A stretch of DNA of 64,000 nt from Frigidibacter oleivorans. GTDB taxonomy: Bacteria > Pseudomonadota > Alphaproteobacteria > Rhodobacterales > Rhodobacteraceae. Position numbers and translations under genes: made by a program. Every line of letters begins with the position of its first letter. Within the stretch, counting starts at the first letter, position 1. Shown here piece by piece: positions 1-6,982 of this stretch. Under the pieces are notes generated by a model. The model was not told where the DNA came from, did no database searches, and saw only the letters and a program-made list of their open reading frames with translations. The DNA lies in NCBI RefSeq assembly GCF_003993775.1, contig NZ_RJRZ01000002.1, positions 186,001 to 250,000 of the forward strand. Reading direction: 5' to 3'.

Positions 1-2
1 CC

Positions 3-1361
3 TCGGTGATCGGGTCGGTGATCTTCCTCGTGGCCATCGACGCCTGGATCGCGGTGGCGCTGGCGGCGTGGCTCGTCGTCTATCTGGGGATGATCCGCTG
101 GTTCCTGCCCCGGGTGCGCGGCCGGTCGGCCGCCCGCGCCTCGGCCCGGGCGATGGTGACGGGGCAGGTGGTGGACACGATCACCAACATCAAGACCGTC
201 AAGCTGTTCGCCCATGCCGATCACGAGGATCGCGCCGCCCTGTCGGCGATGGCGGGGTTCCGCGACCGGGCGCTGGATTTCGGCTATGTCTCGGCCTCGT
301 TCCGCTTCTCGCTGATGACGCTGTCGGGGCTGCTGCCGATCATCCTGATCGGTGGCGCGATCCTGCTGTGGCAACAGGGCGGGGCGACGGCGGGCGACAT
401 CGCCGCCTCGGGCGCCATCTCGCTGCGGATCGCGCAGATGTCGGGCTGGGTCAGCATGACGCTGATGTCGATCTATGGCAGCGTCGGCGAGGTCGAGGAC
501 GGGATGCGCACCCTGTCGCCGCCCCACAGCCTGACCGACGCGCCGGATGCCGAGGTGCTGGGCCGCGTCACCGGCGCGGTGGCCTTCGACCGGATCACCT
601 TCACCTATGGCCGGGGCGGCGGCGGCGGGGTGCAGGGCATCGACCTGACCATCCACCCGGGCGAACGCGTGGGCATCGTCGGCGCCTCGGGCGCGGGCAA
701 GTCCACGCTCGTGGCGCTGTTGCTGCGGCTCTACGATGTCGAGGCCGGGGCGATCCGCATCGACGGGCACGACATCCGCCGCGTGACGCAGGAAAGCCTG
801 CGCCGGCAGATCGGCATGGTCACGCAGGAAACCGCGATGTTCAACCGCTCGGCCCGCGAGAACATCCTCTACGGCGATCCCGGCGCCAGCGAAGAGGCGA
901 TGATCGCCGCCGCCAGGGCCGCCGAGGCGCATGAGTTCATCCTCGGGCTGCGCGACCATGCGGGGCGGACCGGCTATGACGCCCATCTGGGCGAGCGCGG
1001 GGTAAAGCTGTCGGGCGGCCAGCGGCAGCGGATCGCGCTGGCCCGTGCCTTCCTGAAGAACGCGCCGATCCTGGTGCTGGACGAGGCGACCTCGGCCCTG
1101 GACAGCGAGGTCGAGGCCTCGATCCAGACCGCGCTGACGCAGGTGATGCAGGGCAAGACGGTGCTGGCCATCGCGCACCGGCTGTCCACCATCGCGGCGA
1201 TGGACCGGATCGTGGTGATGGATGCCGGCCGGATCGTCGAACAGGGCAGCCATGACGAGCTGCTGGCGCGGGGCGGGCTGTATGCCCGCTACTGGAACCG
1301 GCAGTCCGGCGGCTTCATCGGCACCGACGAGGACGAGACCGGGGCGGAGGCCGCCGAGTGA
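3..1361 (+). CDS. ABC exporter, fused membrane and ATPase domains (5' partial)
   Basis: This is the C-terminal part of a half-size exporter that couples ATP hydrolysis to movement of an unknown substrate across the inner membrane. The reading frame is open to the window edge, so the true start lies upstream; full-length relatives have about 600 residues and about 450 are visible. The first 150 or so residues contain the last transmembrane helices. The nucleotide-binding domain follows, with Walker A GASGAGKST near visible residue 226, the signature LSGGQRQR near 335, Walker B ILVLDEATS near 355 and the H-loop AHRLST. The stop codon overlaps the next start (GTGA), so the methyltransferase downstream is probably co-transcribed. 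MsbA/HlyB-type family assignment is firm; the substrate cannot be told from sequence. Confidence 0.92.
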   Translation, partial: SVIGSVIFLVAIDAWIAVALAAWLVVYLGMIRWFLPRVRGRSAARASARAMVTGQVVDTITNIKTVKLFAHADHEDRAALSAMAGFRDRALDFGYVSASFRFSLMTLSGLLPIILIGGAILLWQQGGATAGDIAASGAISLRIAQMSGWVSMTLMSIYGSVGEVEDGMRTLSPPHSLTDAPDAEVLGRVTGAVAFDRITFTYGRGGGGGVQGIDLTIHPGERVGIVGASGAGKSTLVALLLRLYDVEAGAIRIDGHDIRRVTQESLRRQIGMVTQETAMFNRSARENILYGDPGASEEAMIAAARAAEAHEFILGLRDHAGRTGYDAHLGERGVKLSGGQRQRIALARAFLKNAPILVLDEATSALDSEVEASIQTALTQVMQGKTVLAIAHRLSTIAAMDRIVVMDAGRIVEQGSHDELLARGGLYARYWNRQSGGFIGTDEDETGAEAAE

Positions 1362-2578
1362 TCCTGACGGTCGAGCGGCTGGGGCACCGGGGCGATGGCA
1401 TCGCCCAGGGACCGGACGGGCCGGTGCGGGTGGCGATGGCGCTGCCCGGCGAGGTGGTGGAGGGCGAGCCCGAGGCGGGCCGCATCGCCGCGCCGCGCAT
1501 CCTGACGCCCTCGCCCGACCGGGTGCGCGCGCCCTGCGCCCATTTCCGCGCCTGCGGCGGCTGTTCGCTGCAACATGCCTCGGATCCCTTCGTCGCCGGC
1601 TGGAAGGCACAGGCGGTGCTGTCGGCCCTGTCCGCGCGCGGCATCGCGGCCGAGGTGGCGGCGGTCCGGACCTCGCCCCCCCGGTCGCGGCGGCGGGCGG
1701 TGCTGGCCGGGCGGCGGACGAAGAAGGGCGTGACCCTGGGCTTTCACGCCCGAGCCTCCGACACGGTGGTCGAGATCGCGGATTGCCACCTGCTGCACCC
1801 GGCGCTGATGGCGGCGCTGCCGGTGCTGCGCGCCGTGGTGGCGGCGGGGGCCAGCCGCAAGGGCGGGCTGGACCTGACCGTGACGCACAGCAGCGGGGGC
1901 ATCGACCTTGCGGTGGCGGGCGGCAAGCCGATGGACGCGGGCCTGTTCCAGACGCTCGCCGCGCTGGCCGAGGGCGCCGACCTTGCCCGCCTGACCTGGG
2001 AGGGCGAGCCGGTGGCGACCCGCCGCCCGCCCGCGCAGGAGTTCGGGCGGGCGCGGGTGGTGCCGCCGCCCGGCGGCTTCCTGCAGGCGACGCAGGCGGG
2101 CGAGGCGGCCCTGGTCGCCGCGGTGCGCGCCCATATCGGCGCGGCGCGGCAGGTGGCGGACCTGTTCGCGGGGGCGGGCACCTTCGCACTGCCCCTGGCC
2201 GAAACGGCCGAGGTGCATGCGGTCGAGGGTGAGGCGGCGCCGCTGGCCGCGCTGCAGGCTGGGTGGCGGCAGGCACCGGGCCTGCGGCGGGTGACGGTCG
2301 AGGCGCGCGACCTGTTCCGCCGGCCGCTGCTGCCGGACGAACTGGCGGGGTTCGATGCGGTGGTGATCGACCCGCCGCGCGCGGGCTGCGAGGCGCAGGC
2401 GGCGGAGCTGGCGCGGTCGAGCGTGCCGGTGATCGCCGCGGTGTCCTGCAACCCCGTCACCTTCGCCCGCGACGCCCAGACGCTGATCGCCGGCGGCTAT
2501 CGCATGGGTCCGGTGACGGTGGTGGACCAGTTCCGCTGGTCGCCGCATGTCGAGCTGGTCGCGCCCTTCCGGCGCTGA
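1358..2578 (+). CDS. 23S rRNA/tRNA uracil-C5 methyltransferase (RlmD/TrmA family)
   Basis: The enzyme transfers a methyl group from S-adenosylmethionine to C5 of a uracil in RNA. Its 406 residues begin with a short TRAM-like segment. Four cysteines (C60, C66, C69 and C143) match the [4Fe-4S] cluster ligands of RlmD-like enzymes. The SAM loop DLFAGAGTF is at 269-277, the IDPPRAGC motif near 338-344, and the nucleophile is C364 in VSCNP. E399 near the end fits the general base. It starts with GTG overlapping the ABC exporter stop by 4 bp. Which RNA position it modifies (23S U1939-like or another) cannot be read from the sequence. Confidence 0.93.
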   Translation: MILTVERLGHRGDGIAQGPDGPVRVAMALPGEVVEGEPEAGRIAAPRILTPSPDRVRAPCAHFRACGGCSLQHASDPFVAGWKAQAVLSALSARGIAAEVAAVRTSPPRSRRRAVLAGRRTKKGVTLGFHARASDTVVEIADCHLLHPALMAALPVLRAVVAAGASRKGGLDLTVTHSSGGIDLAVAGGKPMDAGLFQTLAALAEGADLARLTWEGEPVATRRPPAQEFGRARVVPPPGGFLQATQAGEAALVAAVRAHIGAARQVADLFAGAGTFALPLAETAEVHAVEGEAAPLAALQAGWRQAPGLRRVTVEARDLFRRPLLPDELAGFDAVVIDPPRAGCEAQAAELARSSVPVIAAVSCNPVTFARDAQTLIAGGYRMGPVTVVDQFRWSPHVELVAPFRR

Positions 2579-2662
2579 CGCTTTCGTGAGCGGCTTCCCG
2601 CCGTCTAGGCGCTGCGGCGAAATCGGTGTATGACCGCGGAAAACGGGACAGGCACCGCTTCC

Positions 2663-3157
2663 ATGCGTTTCTTCAAGGTATTCCTGCTGCTTGCCGGGCT
2701 GGCCATGCTCGCCGCCTGCGGCGATTCCAAGTTCAAAACCTATCACGGGCCCGAGGTCACGCAGGTCTATGTCAGCAAGACCGACCGCAAGATGTACCTG
2801 CTGCACGGCAACCGCGTGCTGGAGGCCTATGACATCTACCTCGGCAATGCGCCGCAGGGACCGAAGCAGTTCGAGGGCGACGGCAAGACGCCGGAAGGGG
2901 TCTATTACATCGACCGCCGCAACCCGAACAGCCGCTATCACCTGTCGCTGGGCATTTCCTACCCGAATCCCAACGACGTGGCCTTCGCCCAAGAGGCCGG
3001 CAAGCGCCCCGGCGGCGACATCTTCATCCATGGCGAGGGCGACCTGCGGCGGGGCAAGGCGGACTGGACCGCCGGCTGCATCGCGGTGCGCAACAAGGAA
3101 ATCGAGGACATCTACGCGATGGTCCGCGACGGCACGCCGATCATCATCTATCCGTGA
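2663..3157 (+). CDS. L,D-transpeptidase (YkuD fold), lipoprotein
   Basis: A predicted periplasmic lipoprotein that cross-links or modifies peptidoglycan through 3-3 bonds or anchors proteins to it. I chose the ATG at 2663 because it gives a clean lipoprotein signal (basic start, hydrophobic core, lipobox LAAC with C19); an in-frame ATG at 2630 would add 11 polar residues ahead of it. The YkuD domain spans about residues 30-164, with the catalytic C139 in TAGCIAV and H123 in FIHGEG. At 164 residues it is a minimal enzyme with no binding module. A CAP-domain lipoprotein and a second L,D-transpeptidase lie next to it, which points to a small envelope-remodelling neighbourhood. Confidence 0.9.
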   Translation: MRFFKVFLLLAGLAMLAACGDSKFKTYHGPEVTQVYVSKTDRKMYLLHGNRVLEAYDIYLGNAPQGPKQFEGDGKTPEGVYYIDRRNPNSRYHLSLGISYPNPNDVAFAQEAGKRPGGDIFIHGEGDLRRGKADWTAGCIAVRNKEIEDIYAMVRDGTPIIIYP

Positions 3158-3165
3158 GCGCCTCG

Positions 3166-3195
3166 GGGCGCCTCAGCCGCGGGCGCCTCAGCCGC
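3166..3195. repeat. Perfect 15-bp tandem duplication
   Basis: The unit GGGCGCCTCAGCCGC occurs twice head to tail (3166-3180 and 3181-3195), with a third partial copy just before. The right copy contains the TGA stop of the minus-strand CAP gene, so the duplication repeats the stop codon in the same frame. It sits in the short gap between two convergent genes and looks like a slippage product. Confidence 0.85.
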
Positions 3196-3700
3196 CGGTG
3201 ACCATGGTCCACCAGATCTTGCCGGCGGGTTCCTGATACCAGGCAAAGCCCATGTCGCGGGCCATCGGGTCCACCACCACCTGCGCGGTGGTCGGGTCCG
3301 CCATCCAGGCCGACAGCGTTTCCAGCTCGGTCTCGAAGCTTTCCGAGATGTTCTCGCCCAGCATGGTGCCGGGATAGCCCGCGCGGCGCACCCGGTCGAT
3401 CGGCGAGGATCCGTCCGAGCCGAAATGCCAGGGCCGGTTTTGCACATGCATGTCGCGGGCATGGGTGGCAGCGGCGGCGTTCAGCTGCGCGTTCAGCTGC
3501 AGGGGCGTCAGCCCGCGGGCCTGGCGCAGCGCGTTCACGGCATCCAGCATCCGGTACTGGATCTGGCCCTCGCTGCCCGGCCGGATCGCATAGACCCGCG
3601 GCAGCGGCTTGCCATCGGCCCCCAGCCGGGGCGGCTCGCCGACGCTGCAGGCGGCGAGGACGAGGGCTGCGGAAAGCAGGAGGCCGGTGGTGCGGGTCAT
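3188..3700 (-). CDS. CAP-domain (SCP/PR-1-like) lipoprotein
   Basis: A 170-residue exported protein. It has a lipoprotein signal with lipobox LAAC (C18), then a CAP domain from about residue 50 to the end. The CAP core is recognisable from the NAxRxxxGL helix (NALRQARGLTPL), the His-rich stretch THARDMH, and the GENI motif followed by the SAWMAD segment. Bacterial CAP proteins are envelope proteins of poorly known activity, some linked to cell wall or lipid binding. It is transcribed towards the first L,D-transpeptidase and divergently from the second. Family call is firm and molecular role unknown. Confidence 0.88.
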   Translation of the reverse strand: MTRTTGLLLSAALVLAACSVGEPPRLGADGKPLPRVYAIRPGSEGQIQYRMLDAVNALRQARGLTPLQLNAQLNAAAATHARDMHVQNRPWHFGSDGSSPIDRVRRAGYPGTMLGENISESFETELETLSAWMADPTTAQVVVDPMARDMGFAWYQEPAGKIWWTMVTGG

Positions 3701-3797
3701 GTCTGGTCCTGAGCGGGGTGCATCATGCGGCTTGCAGCTGTAGCGCCTTCACCGCGGCGGTTCAAACGCAACGTGCTGCCGCTGACGGCGGTTTGAA

Positions 3798-3826
3798 TTG
3801 CGGAATTTCGCGGCCGCGCCTATCTT
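3798..3826 (+). promoter_or_regulatory. Candidate sigma-70-type promoter for the Tat L,D-transpeptidase
   Basis: TTGCGG at 3798-3803, a 17-bp spacer, and TATCTT at 3821-3826. It lies about 100 bp ahead of the chosen start at 3924 and inside an unlikely N-terminal extension of that frame. A short hairpin (GCCGGTT/AACCGGC) follows in the predicted leader. This is read by eye only. Confidence 0.4.
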
Positions 3827-3923
3827 CCGGCCGGTTTTCGCAACCGGCGGCGGACCTTCGCCGGCCGGTCGAGGGGCAGGGTCCGGGAACAGGGCCATGG
3901 CAGCGGTGCAAGGAGAGAAACGG

Positions 3924-4562
3924 ATGCAGAACCAGCGGACAGGCGGTCGGCCGGGCGGGCTGGGCCGCCGGGCCTTTCTCGGGACGGCGGCGGCGTTGGC
4001 GGCGACGCCCGCGCTGACCCAGTCGGCGCTGGCCCAGTCGGGCGGGCAGCTGATGAACGGCAGCACCCAGATGGAAACCGCCGTCACCTCGGTCTCGCGC
4101 CGCAATGCGTCAAGCTTCCGGTCGCTGCAGTGGCAGCCCTATTTCGGCAGCCTGAAGAACGGCGCCATCCTCGTCGACATCACGTCCCGCGCGCTGCACT
4201 ACTGGTCCGAGGATGAATCGGTCTACAAGCTGTATCCGACCTCGGTTCCCGTCTCGGACGAACTGACCCGGCTGGGCGAGACCGAGGTGATCCAGAAGGT
4301 GGTGGCGCCGACATGGCGGCCGACGCCCTCGATGAAGGAGCGCAACCCCGAATGGCCGGATGTGGTGGAAGGCGGCGCGCCCGAAAACCCGCTCGGTCCC
4401 TATGCGCTGTACCTGTCGTGGCAGTACTACCGGATCCACGGCACACATGACACGCGCAAGATCGGTCGGCGGTCGTCGAACGGCTGCATCGGGCTCTATA
4501 ATGAGCATATCACGGAACTTTTTTCGCTGGCGAAAGTAGGCACGCAGGTGTTGCTAATTTGA
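3924..4562 (+). CDS. Tat-exported L,D-transpeptidase (YkuD fold)
   Basis: A second L,D-transpeptidase of 212 residues. The start at 3924 follows a clear AGGAGAG site; the open frame extends 42 codons further upstream but that part covers a likely promoter. The N-terminus has a twin-arginine signal (GRRAFLG, R15-R16, then an Ala-rich core and a likely ALA-Q cleavage), so export in folded form is predicted. The YkuD domain follows, with H172 in IHGTHD and catalytic C188 in SSNGCIGL. It should act on peptidoglycan stem peptides in the periplasm. It is divergent from the CAP lipoprotein gene. The family call is strong; its difference in role from the lipoprotein paralogue is unknown. Confidence 0.92.
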   Translation: MQNQRTGGRPGGLGRRAFLGTAAALAATPALTQSALAQSGGQLMNGSTQMETAVTSVSRRNASSFRSLQWQPYFGSLKNGAILVDITSRALHYWSEDESVYKLYPTSVPVSDELTRLGETEVIQKVVAPTWRPTPSMKERNPEWPDVVEGGAPENPLGPYALYLSWQYYRIHGTHDTRKIGRRSSNGCIGLYNEHITELFSLAKVGTQVLLI

Positions 4563-4604
4563 CGACATCGAAAGGCCGTCTTCTGCGGCTGCGCGAGGTG
4601 CCCG

Positions 4605-4633
4605 TTGCAAATCACTTCGGTAGCTGCTTAGAC
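4605..4633 (+). promoter_or_regulatory. Candidate promoter of the 60-residue membrane peptide gene
   Basis: TTGCAA at 4605-4610, a 17-bp spacer, and TTAGAC at 4628-4633. This predicts a start of transcription near 4640 and a leader of about 70 nt before the ATG at 4710. The downstream gene has its own strong ribosome site and terminator, which fits a single-gene transcription unit. Confidence 0.45.
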
Positions 4634-4709
4634 GGAGACACGAGGTACAGACTTGAGCCTTCTTGCCGTCCTCACAAAGAATCGGCACGGGGCGTAACTG
4701 GAGGTTACT

Positions 4710-4892
4710 ATGAAGAAAATCGCGCTCGCCGCTGCTCTGTCGGTCGCCGCTTCCACCGCTTTCGCCGGCGGCTATGTTGAGCCGATCATCGAGCCGGAAG
4801 TCATCGTCGAGGACACCTCGTCCTCGTCGGCCGGCATCGTTGTTCCGCTGCTGCTGCTGGTTCTGGTCGCTGCCGCCGTGGCCGCCGACTGA
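4710..4892 (+). CDS. Small exported membrane peptide, unknown function
   Basis: A 60-residue protein that I recognise only as a Rhodobacterales-type hypothetical. It starts with a classical signal peptide (MKKIALAAAL, cleavage likely after AFA), followed by an acidic linker rich in Pro, Ile and Glu, a serine run (TSSSS), and a C-terminal hydrophobic helix of about 18 residues ending AVAAD. The mature form would be a very small inner-membrane peptide with an acidic periplasmic head. A strong Shine-Dalgarno (GGAGG) precedes the ATG and a textbook terminator follows, so it is a monocistronic and probably well expressed unit. No catalytic residues are apparent. Confidence 0.85.
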   Translation: MKKIALAAALSVAASTAFAGGYVEPIIEPEVIVEDTSSSSAGIVVPLLLLVLVAAAVAAD

Positions 4893-4919
4893 TCGAACCG
4901 CAAGGTTTCAGACGACTGG

Positions 4920-4952
4920 AAAGGCGGTGGCATGTCCACCGCCTTTTCGTTT
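4920..4952 (+). terminator. Rho-independent terminator of the small membrane peptide gene
   Basis: An 11-bp perfect stem (AAAGGCGGTGG with CCACCGCCTTT, loop CATGT) followed by a T-rich tract (TTTTCGTTT). It starts 27 bp after the stop codon. Confidence 0.85.
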
Positions 4953-5012
4953 GCCCCGACGGGTTCTCTGACAGGCGCCGGAACCGGGCGGGCCCGGTCC
5001 GGGCGGGCCAGG

Positions 5013-6083
5013 TCAGACCCAGCCCGCGAGGTTCTCCCCGATCACCGCCATCAGCGCCGTCACATGCGCCGGATCGGCGTTGAGGCAGGGGATATAGGTG
5101 AAGGTCTCGCCCCCGGCATGGAGGAAGCTTTCGCGGATCTCGCCGTTGATCTCTTCCAGCGTCTCGATGCAGTCGGCGCTGAAGGCGGGCGAGACGACGG
5201 CGATGTGGCGCCTGCCCTGCCGCGCCAGCTCGGCCACGTGTTCCACCGTATAGGGCCGCAGCCATTCCTCCGGGCCGAAGACCGACTGGAAGGTGGTGTC
5301 GATCGCGCCCCTGTCCCAGCCCAGCCGTTCGCGCAGCAGGCGCGAGGTCTTTTGGCACTGGCAATGGTAGGGGTCGCCCTGCATCAGATAGCGCTTCGGC
5401 ATCCCGTGATAGGAGGCCACCAGCACATCCGGCCGCGCCGGCAGCGTGGCATAGACCCGCTCCACCGATTGCGCCAGCGCCTCGATATACAGCGGATGCG
5501 CGCAATATTCGGGCACGGTGCGGCTGGCGGGCTGACGTTTCTGCCGCATCAGCGCGCGGAAGAACTGGTCGTTCGCGGTGGCCGAGGTCGCGCCCGCGTA
5601 TTGCGGATAGAGCGGGAAGAACAGGATGCGGGTGCAGCCCGCCTTCACCATCCGGTCTACCACCGAGGCCGTGGACGGGTTGCCATAGCGCATGCAGAAA
5701 TCGACCAGAACCTTGTCGCCCCAACGGGATAGGGCCGCGGCGGCGATGGCGGCGGTCTGGTCGCGGGTGATGGTCATCAACGGGCTTTCGCCGCGCTCCT
5801 CGTTCCAGATCGACTTGTAGTTCGCGCCCGAGGTGAAGGGGCGCTTGGCCAGGATCACCGTCTGCAGCAGCGGCTGCCATTTCCAGGACGGGTAGTCGAT
5901 CACCCGCTTGTCCGACAGGAACTCGTTCAGGTACCGTCTCATCGACCAGTAGTCATAGCCGTCCGGCGTCCCGAGATTGGCAAGAAGGATGCCGATCCGT
6001 TCCGCCGGCAGGGCCGGATGGTCTGCGGGGGCATGGGCGGGTCGCTGGGCAGGCGGCAGGACGCGCGGCTGCGGCTCGGTCAT
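5013..6083 (-). CDS. hemH: Ferrochelatase
   Basis: Inserts ferrous iron into protoporphyrin IX, the last step of protoheme synthesis. The 356-residue product matches the usual length plus a Pro-rich N-terminal extension of about 28 residues. Family landmarks are LLANLGTPD near 33-41, the metal-ligand region ASYHGMPKRY with H226, and SADCIETLEE with E307. The start at 6083 is divergent from otsB. The regulatory gap between them holds several GGAACCG repeats. An alternative shorter start inside the Pro-rich leader cannot be excluded. Confidence 0.95.
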   Translation of the reverse strand: MTEPQPRVLPPAQRPAHAPADHPALPAERIGILLANLGTPDGYDYWSMRRYLNEFLSDKRVIDYPSWKWQPLLQTVILAKRPFTSGANYKSIWNEERGESPLMTITRDQTAAIAAAALSRWGDKVLVDFCMRYGNPSTASVVDRMVKAGCTRILFFPLYPQYAGATSATANDQFFRALMRQKRQPASRTVPEYCAHPLYIEALAQSVERVYATLPARPDVLVASYHGMPKRYLMQGDPYHCQCQKTSRLLRERLGWDRGAIDTTFQSVFGPEEWLRPYTVEHVAELARQGRRHIAVVSPAFSADCIETLEEINGEIRESFLHAGGETFTYIPCLNADPAHVTALMAVIGENLAGWV

Positions 6084-6113
6084 CTGGATCGTCCTCGGAC
6101 TTGGCTTCTGGTC

Positions 6114-6138
6114 GGAACCGAACCGCAGATAACCTGTT
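6114..6138 (+). promoter_or_regulatory. EcfG-like promoter ahead of otsBA (one mismatch)
   Basis: GGAAC at 6114-6118, a 16-bp spacer, then TGTT at 6135-6138, against the EcfG consensus GGAAC-N16/17-CGTT; read with a 17-bp spacer the -10 core is GTT. It lies about 100 bp upstream of otsB. Trehalose genes are known members of EcfG (general stress) regulons in other alphaproteobacteria, and an EcfG-like sigma gene is present at 27078-27581. Confidence 0.4.
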
Positions 6139-6242
6139 TTGGCTATGGGTCAATCGGAACCGCCCCCGGCAGATTGCCGCAAGTCCGAACCGCCAGGGGC
6201 GACTTCGGAACCATGACGATGACAGGAAGGACGACCGACAGG

Positions 6243-6971
6243 ATGACATTTCAGGAACCGCCGGGACTGGACCCGCGCGGCGATGCCATTTTTCTGGATT
6301 TCGACGGCACACTGGTCGAGATCGCCCCCACACCCGATGCGGTAGAGATCCCGCAGGGCATGGCGGACCTGCTGAACCGCCTGCACGACGCCTCCGAAGG
6401 CGCGCTGGCGCTGGTCTCGGGCCGCGCCATCGCCGATCTGGCAGGCTTCCTGCCCGGCTATCGCGGGCCGATCATCGGCAGCCACGGGGCCGAGGCGCGG
6501 GGCCTGCCCACGCTGGCCGCTGCGGATGGCGCGGCGCAGGACCTTGCGCCGCTGCATGCGCGCTTTGCCGACTTCGCCGCGCCGCGCGGCCTGCTGGCGG
6601 AACCGAAGCCGCATGGCGCGGCGATCCATTTCCGCGGCAATCCCGAGGCCGAGGACGAGGCGCGCGCCTTTGTGGAAGAGGTGCTGGCCGACTGGCCGGA
6701 CCTGAAGATCCAGCCCGCGAAGATGGCCTTCGAGCTGAAGCCGAAATCCGCGTCCAAGGACATCGCCCTGCGCCGGATCGCGGACGAGCCGCCCTTCGCC
6801 GGCCGCCGCCCGGTCTATGCCGGCGACGACGCCACCGACGAGCCCGCCATCGGCTGGGCGCAGCAGGCCGGCGGGCTCGGCGTCAAGATCGGCGACGGCG
6901 CATCGCAGGCGCGGCACCGGCTGGCGGGGCCGGCCGAGGTGCTGGTCTGGCTGCGCGCGGCGGATATGTAG
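6243..6971 (+). CDS. otsB: Trehalose-6-phosphate phosphatase
   Basis: Removes phosphate from trehalose 6-phosphate to give trehalose, the second step of the OtsAB pathway. The HAD phosphatase motif FLDFDGTLVE places the nucleophile and acid at D19 and D21; the last HAD motif is YAGDDATDEPA near residue 197. The length of 242 residues is normal. I took the ATG at 6243 as start; an ATG at 6213 would add ten residues (MTMTGRTTDR) and is possible. otsA starts 11 bp downstream, so the two form an operon in the order otsB-otsA. Confidence 0.93.
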   Translation: MTFQEPPGLDPRGDAIFLDFDGTLVEIAPTPDAVEIPQGMADLLNRLHDASEGALALVSGRAIADLAGFLPGYRGPIIGSHGAEARGLPTLAAADGAAQDLAPLHARFADFAAPRGLLAEPKPHGAAIHFRGNPEAEDEARAFVEEVLADWPDLKIQPAKMAFELKPKSASKDIALRRIADEPPFAGRRPVYAGDDATDEPAIGWAQQAGGLGVKIGDGASQARHRLAGPAEVLVWLRAADM

Positions 6972-6982
6972 GGGGCAGGGGC

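Noticed and set aside
6101-6982. Long N-terminal extension of OtsA over otsB
   Set aside because: The family start MGRLICISNR with a ribosome site is at 6983; the upstream part is otsB read in another frame.
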